In this document: positions 1 to 7,246 of the stretch, piece after piece
How the letters are laid out: each line of letters opens with the position of its first letter
Position numbering within the stretch: position 1 is the stretch's first letter
Assembly: GCA_028293095.1 (NCBI GenBank)
Contig: JAQGPK010000138.1
Coordinates: 1-11,295, forward strand
Source of the DNA: Chlamydiia bacterium
Lineage (GTDB): Bacteria; Chlamydiota; Chlamydiia; Chlamydiales; FEN-1388
Direction of reading: 5' to 3'
DNA: 11,295 nt
Program-made: the position numbers and the translations under genes
Notes under the pieces: generated by a model
What the model was told of the DNA's origin: nothing
The model's input: only the letters and a program-made list of their open reading frames with translations
Database searches by the model: none

Positions 1-763
1 CGAGCAAAACCCTGATAAAAATCCTCTCGATGTCATTGAATCTGCCACGTTTCGCTTTGATCCAGACCTTGGTGAAACTATCCTCATGCGTCGTAAAGAG
101 GCCGCTGACGACTACCGCTACTTTCCAGAACCTGATCTTCTCCCCCTTATCGTCACAGAACAGTATATCGATGAGATTCGCAAGGCGCTGCCCGAACTTC
201 CGCTTGTTAAGGAAAAGCGCTATATTTATGACCTTGGCCTTTCCCTAGCGCAGGCATTCTCACTTGTATCTGATAAAAGGATTGCAACCTATTTTGAAGC
301 CTCTCTTAAAGAATGCTCAAACGCCAAAAACCTTGCTAATTGGATTATCGTTGAGTTTCCAGGGCGCCTTAAAGAAAAAGGGCTGCAGCTTCCTGACACT
401 TTGATTACACCACATCATGTGGCAAGACTTGTCACCATGATCGATAAAGAACTCATCAGCGGAAAAATTGCCAAGAGCGTTGCAGATGATATGGTAGTGG
501 AACCAGGAAAAGATCCGGAACTAATTGTTAAAGAAAATCCTAATTACCAGCAGATTACTAACCGCGATACAATTATTCCAATTATCAATGAAGTTATTGC
601 TAATAATAAACAATCTGTTCAAGATTATCTTGCAGGACGTGATAGAGCCTTTGCCTTTCTGGTTGGTCAAGTCATGAAGCAAACTAAAGGCTCAGCATCA
701 CCTGCTATCGTAAACGATCTTTTGTTAGAAAAGATCAAGGAGATAAAAGAACAAGGAGATTGA
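1..763 (+). CDS. gatB: Aspartyl/glutamyl-tRNA(Asn/Gln) amidotransferase subunit B, 3' part
   Basis: GatB is the tRNA-binding and kinase-like subunit of the GatCAB complex. The complex phosphorylates and amidates misacylated Glu-tRNA(Gln) and/or Asp-tRNA(Asn) in the cytoplasm, using ammonia delivered from GatA. The frame is open from base 2 and gives 253 residues; about the first 230 of a typical 475-490 residue GatB lie outside the window. Near the start is the family hallmark around MRRKEAADDYRYFPEPDLLP (bases 86-145), from the catalytic cradle domain. The rest matches the helical middle domain and the C-terminal YqeY-like tRNA-binding tail, ending with NDLLLEKIKEIKEQGD. The segment around AGRDRAFAFLVGQVMKQTKG is typical of the tail. 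The stop is TGA at 761-763. The downstream gene starts 3 bases later and is probably co-transcribed. Identity is secure; only the chlamydial assignment is inference. Confidence 0.97.
   Translation, partial: EQNPDKNPLDVIESATFRFDPDLGETILMRRKEAADDYRYFPEPDLLPLIVTEQYIDEIRKALPELPLVKEKRYIYDLGLSLAQAFSLVSDKRIATYFEASLKECSNAKNLANWIIVEFPGRLKEKGLQLPDTLITPHHVARLVTMIDKELISGKIAKSVADDMVVEPGKDPELIVKENPNYQQITNRDTIIPIINEVIANNKQSVQDYLAGRDRAFAFLVGQVMKQTKGSASPAIVNDLLLEKIKEIKEQGD
753..758 (+). promoter_or_regulatory. Ribosome binding site of the gatB-linked membrane protein
   Basis: AAGGAG lies within the last codons of gatB, 8 bases before the ATG at 767. It is a strong Shine-Dalgarno at ideal spacing. It fixes the start of the next gene and argues that the small downstream frame is truly translated. 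Confidence 0.75.
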
Positions 764-766
764 GCC

Positions 767-1222
767 ATGATTGGATATGTAAAGCAAGCAGCTACAAATA
801 GTTGGCAAGCTGTCGAAAGAGCTTCTGTTCGATACATTAGTAAAGACATCATTATTCTAGCCAAAAGGGTGTATGACACCGCTATGAGAGCGCTTTTAGC
901 ATCTGTTGCTACTATTCTTTTCGCTCACTATACGCCATTCTTTTTACTTGGCTTTAGTATTGGCGTTCTTAATACTGACAAGATGGATGGAATGCTTGCC
1001 GATATCGCTACTGCTTGGCATCATCTCCTTTATGAAAATGAAAATCGAATGCGCCTTGGTCTCATGACAGTCCTTTCTATATACAGCTGGAACGTATCAA
1101 TCATGATGAGCGCCTTCTTTTTGGGTGGCTATTATGGCGCCGATCTCCAGCATCCAGTCCCTCTTCCACAACTACGTCCTGATCCCAACCTGCTTGACAC
1201 TGATGCAATGGAGCTACCTTAA
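767..1222 (+). CDS. Small protein with two hydrophobic segments, possible inclusion-membrane-type protein
   Basis: The 151-residue product matches no family I recognise. Seen in the sequence: an N-terminal stretch of about 38 residues with mixed charge; a hydrophobic segment at about residues 42-68 (ALLASVATILFAHYTPFFLL and onward); a 26-residue polar linker; a second hydrophobic segment at about 97-123; and a Pro-rich acidic tail with HPVPLPQLRPDPNLLD. No classical cleavable signal peptide is evident. An AAGGAG site sits 8 bases before the ATG, and the start is 3 bases after the gatB stop, so operon membership is likely. In C. trachomatis the gene behind gatB (CT004) is CT005, the inclusion membrane protein IncV, so an Inc-like role is possible by position. 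The linker is longer than in a classical bilobed Inc hydrophobic domain, and no FFAT-like motif is visible. An ordinary two-pass inner membrane protein is the alternative. Confidence 0.8.
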   Translation: MIGYVKQAATNSWQAVERASVRYISKDIIILAKRVYDTAMRALLASVATILFAHYTPFFLLGFSIGVLNTDKMDGMLADIATAWHHLLYENENRMRLGLMTVLSIYSWNVSIMMSAFFLGGYYGADLQHPVPLPQLRPDPNLLDTDAMELP

Positions 1223-1233
1223 TAAGCCCACGT

Positions 1234-2124
1234 TTATTCTTTCCAGCGAGGATGGCAGGAATGAAAGGCTTCTTGAATATGGTTAGATGTCAGGTGAGTA
1301 TACCTATCAGTACTTGCAATGTGGGCATGACCGAGCATATCTTGAATAACGCGTAAATCTGCTCCATTATCCAAAAGATGAGAAGCAAATGAGTGACGTA
1401 GGGTGTGTGGTGAAATGTTTTTGACGATGCCAGCAGACTTTGCATAGTCTTTGACACACTGCCAGACCTCTTTACGATTGATAGGCTTTCCTTTTTGGGT
1501 AAGAAAGAGTATCTTTTCCTGATTGCTCTCATACTGCGACCGTACAGTGGTTAAATAGGCATCAATGGCTTCAATTGCCTTTTTACCAACCGGAACCAGC
1601 CTCTCCTTACTGCCCTTTCCCATTACCTTAATCTGTTCATCATCGACATCATAAATTTTTAGACTACAGAGCTCTGACACTCGAATACCCGTGGCATACA
1701 GCAGCTCAATAATGGCATAGTTGCGTATCCCGATTGCGGTTGTACGATCAGGCTGCTGTAACAGCGCCTCCATTTCAGCATACGAGAGAACTTCAGGTAG
1801 CGTCTGCCAAAGCTTTGGGGTATCAAGAAACTGCCCGAGATCTTTTTCTAATACGCTCTCTCGCTTTAAAAAACGGAAGAAAACTTTAATGGCAATGAGT
1901 GTGCGATAAATCGAGCTACTTGCATAGGTCTTCTCTTTCATTGTGGCAATAAAACGAACAGCATCTTCAGAGACAACGTCTTGAATACACTTGTTTGAAC
2001 TAGTAAGATGTTCTATGAAAGAGCCAATATCGCGTCCATACGCTTCAACTGTATGAGGCGAAAGTCCCCGCTCTGATTTGAGGTGAAGGATAAAATCTTG
2101 TCGGTATTGATTGAGAGTGGCCAT
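1234..2124 (-). CDS. xerD: Tyrosine recombinase XerD
   Basis: XerD acts with XerC at the chromosomal dif site to resolve chromosome dimers, and is activated by the FtsK gamma domain. The 296-residue product has the usual length. Residues 1-100 are the SAM-like core-binding domain (SERGLSPHTVEAYGRDIGSF). The catalytic domain shows all expected residues: R148 in ATGIRVSEL, K170 in MGKGSKERLVP, H240 and R243 in SPHTLRHSFASHLL, H266 in MLGHAHIASTDRY, and nucleophile Y275 in DRYTHL. XerD rather than XerC is favoured by the segment around VWQCVKDYAKSAGI, by PKLWQTLPEVLS and by the HPR near the C-terminus, but this subtype call is from memory. The gene begins 4 bases after the upstream coiled-coil gene. 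Its own Shine-Dalgarno is poor (AGGA only 2 bases before ATG), so translation is probably coupled. Its stop lies 11 bases from the convergent gene at 767-1222, with no visible terminator between. Confidence 0.93.
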   Translation of the reverse strand: MATLNQYRQDFILHLKSERGLSPHTVEAYGRDIGSFIEHLTSSNKCIQDVVSEDAVRFIATMKEKTYASSSIYRTLIAIKVFFRFLKRESVLEKDLGQFLDTPKLWQTLPEVLSYAEMEALLQQPDRTTAIGIRNYAIIELLYATGIRVSELCSLKIYDVDDEQIKVMGKGSKERLVPVGKKAIEAIDAYLTTVRSQYESNQEKILFLTQKGKPINRKEVWQCVKDYAKSAGIVKNISPHTLRHSFASHLLDNGADLRVIQDMLGHAHIASTDRYTHLTSNHIQEAFHSCHPRWKE

Positions 2125-2128
2125 AATC

Positions 2129-3937
2129 CTATAATTTATACTGGAGTCTCAAATTAATTAGGGCATTCTCAACACGAGTAATATTTTTATCCATTTCTCC
2201 AAGCATATTTCTCACTCGTCCGCCCTTTACCTGATGGGTAGTAATTTCCTTTAAAAAAATTTTCCAACTATTAATACTTGTTCTTAATTTATTATCAAAT
2301 TTTAATCTCTTTTTTTCTAAATTTCTTTCAATTTCATTTATATCAGTTATTAATATGAGAGCTCTTGTTTTTAAATCTTCCAAAAAATTTTCTTCTCGCT
2401 CACCAATATTCTGAAGTGCCTTTTCTGTCATTCTTATCCGACAAGACACAAGCTTGTTACTAATAGCCTCTATATCACCTGGAGAAGCCTTTCTGATTTT
2501 TCCTTGGAGATCAGCAAGCTCTCTTTCCCATGCTTTTATTTCTTGCTCTCTCACTAATTTAGCAAGACTTTCAGGAGCTTTCCTATTCATATTTTCTAAA
2601 TTTTGTATATTAGCGCGTAACGCAGAGAGTGTTTGCTCGCAAAGCACCACCTGTGAGTTTATTTTTGGCACCTCAATAGATTGATGTACCTCTTTTGCAA
2701 TTTCCGTCTTCTGTTTAGGCGCGAAAGAAGACAGGAAACTCTCATCTGTCATATCAGCTGTGTACTGTTGGATGCTGGTTGTAATTTTACGCCGTGCTTC
2801 TTGTGTTGTAGAAGAATCAAGCTCTTTTTCAAGATCACGAATATGTTTTTCCCAAAGTTGGATACGATTCTCGCCTGCTTTCGGAATACCTCTATCTTGA
2901 TACACTGCCTTTATTGTTTGAACTTTACTCTGCAGTTTCTTGAAAGACTTATAAGCCGTAAGATACTGAGATGCTCCTTCTAATTTTTCTTTAAAAGCAG
3001 TAAATGCCTTTGTCCATGCCTCAGTATAGTTCACGTCACCTGGTTGCGATTGAATAGCTTCCTGAAGAATTGGGTGGTTTCCTTTTCCAATTTTTTGAAA
3101 TTCAGCCTGTAGCTGCTGATGCACTTCTTGTTTTGAAGAATATTCGGTTCTTAAAATTATTGTAGCTTCTACGATTTTGCCCTTTTCTTGCTCAACAACT
3201 TTCTTAAAATCACTCTTAAGAATTTTTAGTATTTCCCCACATGCTTCAAGTTGATCTGGAGTTGTTGCCCCTTGTATTGTTCGCTCTAATTGACTAACTT
3301 CAAAAATGCATCCGAAAAGACCACTTTTCTTCTGATTATCCAAATCCCAGGTGCCCAGAACTTCTTTTGAAAATACCCCTGTATTCTCTTCTCGAACTTT
3401 TGTGATTTCTTTTTTAAATGCAGTAACTTCTTTATGCAGAGCATCTTTTGCATAGTCATTATGAAGGGCAACCCAGTCTATTTTCACTTTCAACTTATCA
3501 ATCACTTCGTCTCTTGCTTGAATTTTATTTTGGATGTTTTTTGCTCCAAACCAAGAACACAGACGATCCCATATTGAAGGGATATATTTACCCTTCTTAC
3601 TTAAAGCATGCTCAACAATACTATTATAATAATTTTCTAATTGATTTAATTTTTTGCAAGCCTCTGGATCTTTTATAACAGCTTTATTCTTCTGAGTTAC
3701 TTCCAAATATGTTTTTAAAATTTTTGCATTTTTTTCTAAATCATACGCTGGATTTTTTGAAGCACTCTTTCTTATTGCAGGCGCTTTAGTCTCAAAAACA
3801 ATTCCACTACTTATTGCCTTGAGAAAAACATCCGTTACCTTACCCCCTGTTTTAGAATCCTTTATAGGAGCATCCTTAATCTGATCATAAAGGGCATTTA
3901 ATTTATTAAATGCATCATCTGGGGTAACTGAACTCAT
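2129..3937 (-). CDS. Coiled-coil-rich protein of unknown function, inside the pgi-xerD operon
   Basis: I do not recognise this 602-residue product. It is almost entirely charged, Lys/Glu/Gln-rich predicted helix with no membrane segment or signal peptide. Likely coiled coils lie at about residues 135-185, 320-375, 430-485 and 505-555 (for example ILITDINEIERNLEKKRLKF). An aromatic patch IWDRLCSWFG at 122-131 and GLFGCIFEV at 206-214 interrupt them. Its ATG overlaps the pgi stop as ATGA, with GGAG 8 bases upstream inside pgi, so it is translationally coupled to pgi. xerD follows 4 bases after its TAG. Base composition is visibly more A+T-rich than in pgi, most strikingly in the last 300 bases of the gene (about 2130-2430), which suggests faster evolution or different origin. 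A cytoplasmic structural protein or a secreted effector are both conceivable; the sequence does not decide. The reading frame is intact. Confidence 0.85.
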   Translation of the reverse strand: MSSVTPDDAFNKLNALYDQIKDAPIKDSKTGGKVTDVFLKAISSGIVFETKAPAIRKSASKNPAYDLEKNAKILKTYLEVTQKNKAVIKDPEACKKLNQLENYYNSIVEHALSKKGKYIPSIWDRLCSWFGAKNIQNKIQARDEVIDKLKVKIDWVALHNDYAKDALHKEVTAFKKEITKVREENTGVFSKEVLGTWDLDNQKKSGLFGCIFEVSQLERTIQGATTPDQLEACGEILKILKSDFKKVVEQEKGKIVEATIILRTEYSSKQEVHQQLQAEFQKIGKGNHPILQEAIQSQPGDVNYTEAWTKAFTAFKEKLEGASQYLTAYKSFKKLQSKVQTIKAVYQDRGIPKAGENRIQLWEKHIRDLEKELDSSTTQEARRKITTSIQQYTADMTDESFLSSFAPKQKTEIAKEVHQSIEVPKINSQVVLCEQTLSALRANIQNLENMNRKAPESLAKLVREQEIKAWERELADLQGKIRKASPGDIEAISNKLVSCRIRMTEKALQNIGEREENFLEDLKTRALILITDINEIERNLEKKRLKFDNKLRTSINSWKIFLKEITTHQVKGGRVRNMLGEMDKNITRVENALINLRLQYKL

Positions 3938-5583
3938 GGTTGCTTCTCCACTTCTTGAGTAATGGCAATTAAGGCCTCACCTAAGTCAAACGCCTCTGCC
4001 GGTTTATTCGCTCGCTTTGCTGCAAAAATATTGAGCATTCGATCGGCAAGCACTTTACCAAGCTGCACACCCTCTTGATCGAATGAGTTAATGCCCCAGA
4101 TAAAACCTTGAAAGGCAATTTTATGTTCGTAAAAGGAAAGTAGTGACCCCAGCGCTCGTGGCGTCAGCCTCTTCCCTAATAGGATTGAGCTCGGGCGATT
4201 ACCCGGAAATACTTTATTGGGATTAGAGCTCTTTTGTCCTGTTGCAAGCGCAATCGATTGTGCTAGCACGTTAGAAAGAAGCTTCTCTTGCGATGTAGTT
4301 CCCTTCCAGTCAAAATCAAGATTGCCTTGCGCCTCTGCAAAACTAATGAACTCAAGCGGTATAGTAGAGGTTCCTTGATGAATCAACTGATAGAAAGAGT
4401 GCTGGGCATTTGTGCCAGGTTCACCCCAAATCACAGGCCCTGTTTCAAAAGGTACAGGAGTCCCCTTACGATCGATACGCTTTCCATTAGATTCCATATC
4501 ACACTGCTGCAGATGGGCAGGAAAACGATGCAGTACTTGTGCGTAAGGGATAATGGCAACTGTAGAATAGCCTAAGAAATTGCGATTCCACACACCTAAT
4601 AAAGCTGAAAGTAGAGGCAGATTTTCTGTAAAATTGTCTTTCAGTGCTACCAAGTCCATTTCATGAGCGCCACGTAGTAGCTCAAGATATTCATTATAGC
4701 CAATACCAAAGGAGAGTAAAATCCCTCCAACCATCGATGTGGCAGAATAGCGACCCCCAACATAGTCCCAAATATGGAAGCAGGCAAGATAGCGGCTCTC
4801 ATCATCCATGGGCGTCTTTGGCATTGTCACTGCGACAAAGTGGTCTTTTGGATTCAATCCATTTTTTGTAAATTCTTTACGTAAAAACTCTTCATTTGTT
4901 GCGGTCTCTAAAGTGGTTCCTGATTTTGAAATCACGACTACAAGCGATTTTGCAAGATCGGCTTTGGCAAGTGTGAGGGCGACATCATCAGGATCGACGT
5001 TACAAATAAAGTGCACCTTACGGTCTTTTCTATGGAGAAAGGAGAGTCCATAATAGAGCGCTTTGGGACCAAGCTCAGAGCCACCAATGCCAACAAAAAT
5101 CATCTCAGAGAATTTCTTATCGCTATCTAACTTCTGGATGAATTTTTTAAGCTTTTCATGCTCTTTAATAACTAAAGCGCGAGCCTCTTCTACGAGCTTT
5201 CCTTTGCCAGCAAAAGAATCCTCAAAGATATCTCTCATCGCCGTGTGTAAAACAGCTCTTTTTTCACTCTCACAGCCTTCAACGAAGTTCGCCATCTCTC
5301 CCGACTGCATGGCCTTCATCTGCGCCAAAACTTGCCTCTCTTGAGCAAGCTCAAAAAGACTCTTCATATTTTCTTCAGTAATGCGCTCAAATCCATATAG
5401 AAAAGTGTACCCAGCGCCTTGTGCCTTCATGGATTCAACACGCTTTTTTGTTAAAGTCCCCTCTTGTGTAAGATCAAGGGGCACTTTTGCAGCTGAATGA
5501 AGCGCCGCATACGCTTTTGTATTGTGAAATGCAGGCCCTTTGAGAAAAACATTTTCAGTGGGTTTTGTAGGTGATGTATTCAT
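3934..5583 (-). CDS. pgi: Glucose-6-phosphate isomerase
   Basis: Pgi interconverts glucose 6-phosphate and fructose 6-phosphate in glycolysis and gluconeogenesis, in the cytoplasm. The product is 549 residues from the ATG at 5583. Two SIS-type sugar isomerase domains are evident. The phosphate-binding VISKSGTTLETATNEEF segment starts at about 217, PGI signature 1 is DYVGGRYSATSMVG at about 273-286, and signature 2 is WGINSFDQEGVQLGK at about 496-510. Catalytic candidates are E364 (DMESNGK), H395 (GTNAQHSFYQLIHQG) and K510. A frame extension begins at a TTG (5587-5589), but AAGGA is 8 bases before the ATG and only 2 before the TTG, so the ATG is preferred. It is the first gene of a minus-strand unit with the coiled-coil gene and xerD, overlapping the former by 4 bases. 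Nothing is missing or broken. Confidence 0.97.
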   Translation of the reverse strand: MNTSPTKPTENVFLKGPAFHNTKAYAALHSAAKVPLDLTQEGTLTKKRVESMKAQGAGYTFLYGFERITEENMKSLFELAQERQVLAQMKAMQSGEMANFVEGCESEKRAVLHTAMRDIFEDSFAGKGKLVEEARALVIKEHEKLKKFIQKLDSDKKFSEMIFVGIGGSELGPKALYYGLSFLHRKDRKVHFICNVDPDDVALTLAKADLAKSLVVVISKSGTTLETATNEEFLRKEFTKNGLNPKDHFVAVTMPKTPMDDESRYLACFHIWDYVGGRYSATSMVGGILLSFGIGYNEYLELLRGAHEMDLVALKDNFTENLPLLSALLGVWNRNFLGYSTVAIIPYAQVLHRFPAHLQQCDMESNGKRIDRKGTPVPFETGPVIWGEPGTNAQHSFYQLIHQGTSTIPLEFISFAEAQGNLDFDWKGTTSQEKLLSNVLAQSIALATGQKSSNPNKVFPGNRPSSILLGKRLTPRALGSLLSFYEHKIAFQGFIWGINSFDQEGVQLGKVLADRMLNIFAAKRANKPAEAFDLGEALIAITQEVEKQP

Positions 5584-5591
5584 CTTCAATA

Positions 5592-5596
5592 TCCTT
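5592..5596 (-). promoter_or_regulatory. Ribosome binding site deciding the pgi start
   Basis: AAGGA on the minus strand, 8 bases before the ATG at 5581-5583. It would lie only 2 bases before the in-frame TTG at 5587-5589, so it argues against the longer form. Confidence 0.7.
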
Positions 5597-5625
5597 TAGC
5601 CATTTTCTTTATAAATCTGCATAAG

Positions 5626-5631
5626 AGTATA
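5626..5631 (-). promoter_or_regulatory. Candidate -10 element of the pgi operon promoter
   Basis: TATACT on the minus strand (five of six matches to TATAAT) lies about 45 bases before the pgi ATG, in an A+T-rich gap with no other use. No convincing TTGACA-like -35 lies 16-18 bases upstream, so the call rests on one hexamer and on position. Confidence 0.35.
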
Positions 5632-5683
5632 CAATTTTGATTTAAACTTACTACTAGCATAAGAAATCTATTGATTTCAAATA

Positions 5684-6445
5684 TTAATTTGATAAATTTG
5701 AATTTTCGCGTTTACTTTGTTCGCGAAGCTGAAGAAGAAGCGCGCGCCTCTTCTCAAGTTCTGCTTTAGCATACTCATGATCTTGATGAACAACATGGTG
5801 CGGGGCAGCTGTAGATGGCGCAACTGGTATCATCTTCTGTAGTTTCGGCATAAGCTGCTGGACACCAAACGGTGAGGAAACAGTCTGGGGGATCTTGGAA
5901 TTGTACATAATATTGCCTGGAAGAGATCCATCTTTTTTCAGACAATCTCTCATATAACAGAGTAAATTCAACCGAGAGGCAATATCATCAAAATACTCGC
6001 GAAGTGCTTTTATACCCGTCTCAAGCTGCTGCAATATATCTTTACTTCGACGCTCTATAGCCTGGATCTCCTCGAGTCGTTTACCCATCGACTGCTCAGA
6101 TGACAAATGCAGAATCATTACTGTCTGAAGTGATGAGGCTAAAATAGGCTCAGCATAGTGACTTGGCCCTTTGTACTTCAGCGCTTCAATTTTCTGTTCG
6201 AGGGGGGCTTTTAATTGGATCGCAACATCTGATAGCTTCTTAAATTCTATGACAAAATTTGTTGATTCTTTATGAAGTGTTGCAAAATTTGGCTCTGTTG
6301 CATGAACTGTTAGGTTCACTTGAGCCGCAACGCGCTGAGCAAGAAGAGACACTTCCTGCAAAAGCTGTACCATCATTTGCAAAAGGTAATCTTTTTTTTC
6401 AGCTCTTGGTATAATGCTATTGTTTTTGCCTAAAGTGTTCTTCAT
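5684..6445 (-). CDS. Helical protein of unknown function
   Basis: The 253-residue product is not one I recognise. It is soluble-looking and mostly helical. Residues 15-90 and 110-170 form long amphipathic helices (for example SMGKRLEEIQAIERRSKDIL). A Pro/Gln-rich, less ordered stretch follows at about 175-220, with a His-rich spot APHHVVHQDHEY. A final charged helix (YAKAELEKRRALLLQLREQS) ends in a polar tail. There is no signal peptide and no membrane segment. The ATG at 6445 is preceded by AAGG 4 bases upstream and by GAGGA about 14 bases upstream, neither well spaced. It is divergent from trmB and lies tandem to the pgi operon with a gap of 100 bases. The frame is intact and long for chance; a structural or adaptor-like protein is possible, but nothing assigns a function. 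Confidence 0.82.
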   Translation of the reverse strand: MKNTLGKNNSIIPRAEKKDYLLQMMVQLLQEVSLLAQRVAAQVNLTVHATEPNFATLHKESTNFVIEFKKLSDVAIQLKAPLEQKIEALKYKGPSHYAEPILASSLQTVMILHLSSEQSMGKRLEEIQAIERRSKDILQQLETGIKALREYFDDIASRLNLLCYMRDCLKKDGSLPGNIMYNSKIPQTVSSPFGVQQLMPKLQKMIPVAPSTAAPHHVVHQDHEYAKAELEKRRALLLQLREQSKRENSNLSN

Positions 6446-6550
6446 AAAACCTTAACATTCCTCAAAAAACTCTTATAGATTATTGGACAAAAAAATTCAC
6501 TTACTTCCTTCTGCTTGAGATTTAAGCTCTTAAGGGTTATTCTTTTTCGC
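6446..6550. promoter_or_regulatory. Divergent intergenic region between the helical-protein gene and trmB
   Basis: This 105-base gap must hold both promoters. For the minus-strand gene, TATAAG (plus coordinates 6472-6477) is a plausible -10, with the weak GTGAAT 17 bases upstream as -35. For trmB I see a TTGGAC at 6483-6488 but no matching -10 at normal spacing. AAGGG at 6532-6536 is 14 bases before the trmB ATG, long for a Shine-Dalgarno. Confidence 0.35.
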
Positions 6551-7246
6551 ATGAAAAAAGCTAAAGATTTACATTTACCATTTGCATGGGAAGATCGACA
6601 ACCAGTTCTTCATGAGAGACTCTGGTATCTTCCTGGAAAAATTGACTGGTCCACTTTTTCCTTTCCAGGCTTCCAAGCGCCCTCATTTTTCGCAAATTCA
6701 AAACCTGTGCATATTGAATACTGTAGTGGTAATGGCTCTTGGATTATCGATCGCGCAAAAAGACATCCTGAAATTAACTTTCTTGCTGTAGAACAGCGCT
6801 TTGATCGCGCACGTAAAATCTGGGCTAAAATGCATAATGCAGGCCTGCAAAATTTGATCGTGGCGCTGGCAGAAGGTCACGCTATGACCAAGACCTTCAT
6901 CCCAGACAGCTCAGTCACTCAAATCTACATTAACTTTCCCGATCCTTGGCCAAAAAGACGCCATGCCAAATATCGTATCATCAACCCTACTTTCATCGCA
7001 GAAATGCATCGCATTCTTGCAGATAATGGCACCGTAACAATTGTGACAGATGATGCAGACTACTCTACAAGCATCATTAAGGAAATGCTGGCGCATGCAG
7101 GCTTTCTATCTGCATTTGACGCGCCCTACTTTGCCGAGGCAAGTTCAGAATATGGAACTTCCTATTTTGATGAACTCTTCCGAAGCAAAGGTAAAATCAT
7201 TAAACTGCATCAATTCAGAAAGCAAAGCATTGATAAAAAGTCATGA
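6551..7246 (+). CDS. trmB: tRNA (guanine-N7-)-methyltransferase
   Basis: TrmB transfers a methyl group from S-adenosylmethionine to N7 of G46 in the variable loop of tRNAs. The product is 231 residues from the ATG at 6551, the usual size. The Rossmann SAM-binding region shows EYCSGNGSW at about 56-64 and the acidic residue E81 of motif II (AVEQRFDRA). The family hallmark NFPDPWPKRRHAKYRI starts at about 128, with TDD at 166-168 and a C-terminal substrate motif YGTSYFDELFRSKGK from 201. The frame extends upstream to a TTG at 6515, but MKKAKDLHLPFAWEDRQP from the ATG resembles the N-terminus I recall for chlamydial TrmB, so the ATG is chosen. The Shine-Dalgarno is weak. Its TGA overlaps the ATG of the next gene as ATGA, so the two are translationally coupled. 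Confidence 0.95.
   Translation: MKKAKDLHLPFAWEDRQPVLHERLWYLPGKIDWSTFSFPGFQAPSFFANSKPVHIEYCSGNGSWIIDRAKRHPEINFLAVEQRFDRARKIWAKMHNAGLQNLIVALAEGHAMTKTFIPDSSVTQIYINFPDPWPKRRHAKYRIINPTFIAEMHRILADNGTVTIVTDDADYSTSIIKEMLAHAGFLSAFDAPYFAEASSEYGTSYFDELFRSKGKIIKLHQFRKQSIDKKS

Noticed and set aside
4288..5344. Several open frames on the plus strand opposite pgi.
   Set aside because: They are antisense shadows of a securely identified conserved enzyme, with no ribosome binding sites and no recognisable protein content.
5663..5678. Inverted repeat GAAATC-TATT-GATTTC just after the stop of the 5684-6445 gene, a possible terminator.
   Set aside because: The stem is only 6 A+T-rich pairs and no T-run follows on the minus strand. 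It also sits just upstream of the candidate pgi -10, so its role is undecidable.
5600..5680. dif-like site near the xerD/ftsK region.
   Set aside because: The TTATGC-containing stretch upstream of pgi lacks the two-arm dif architecture, and I found no dif-like 28-mer elsewhere in the window.
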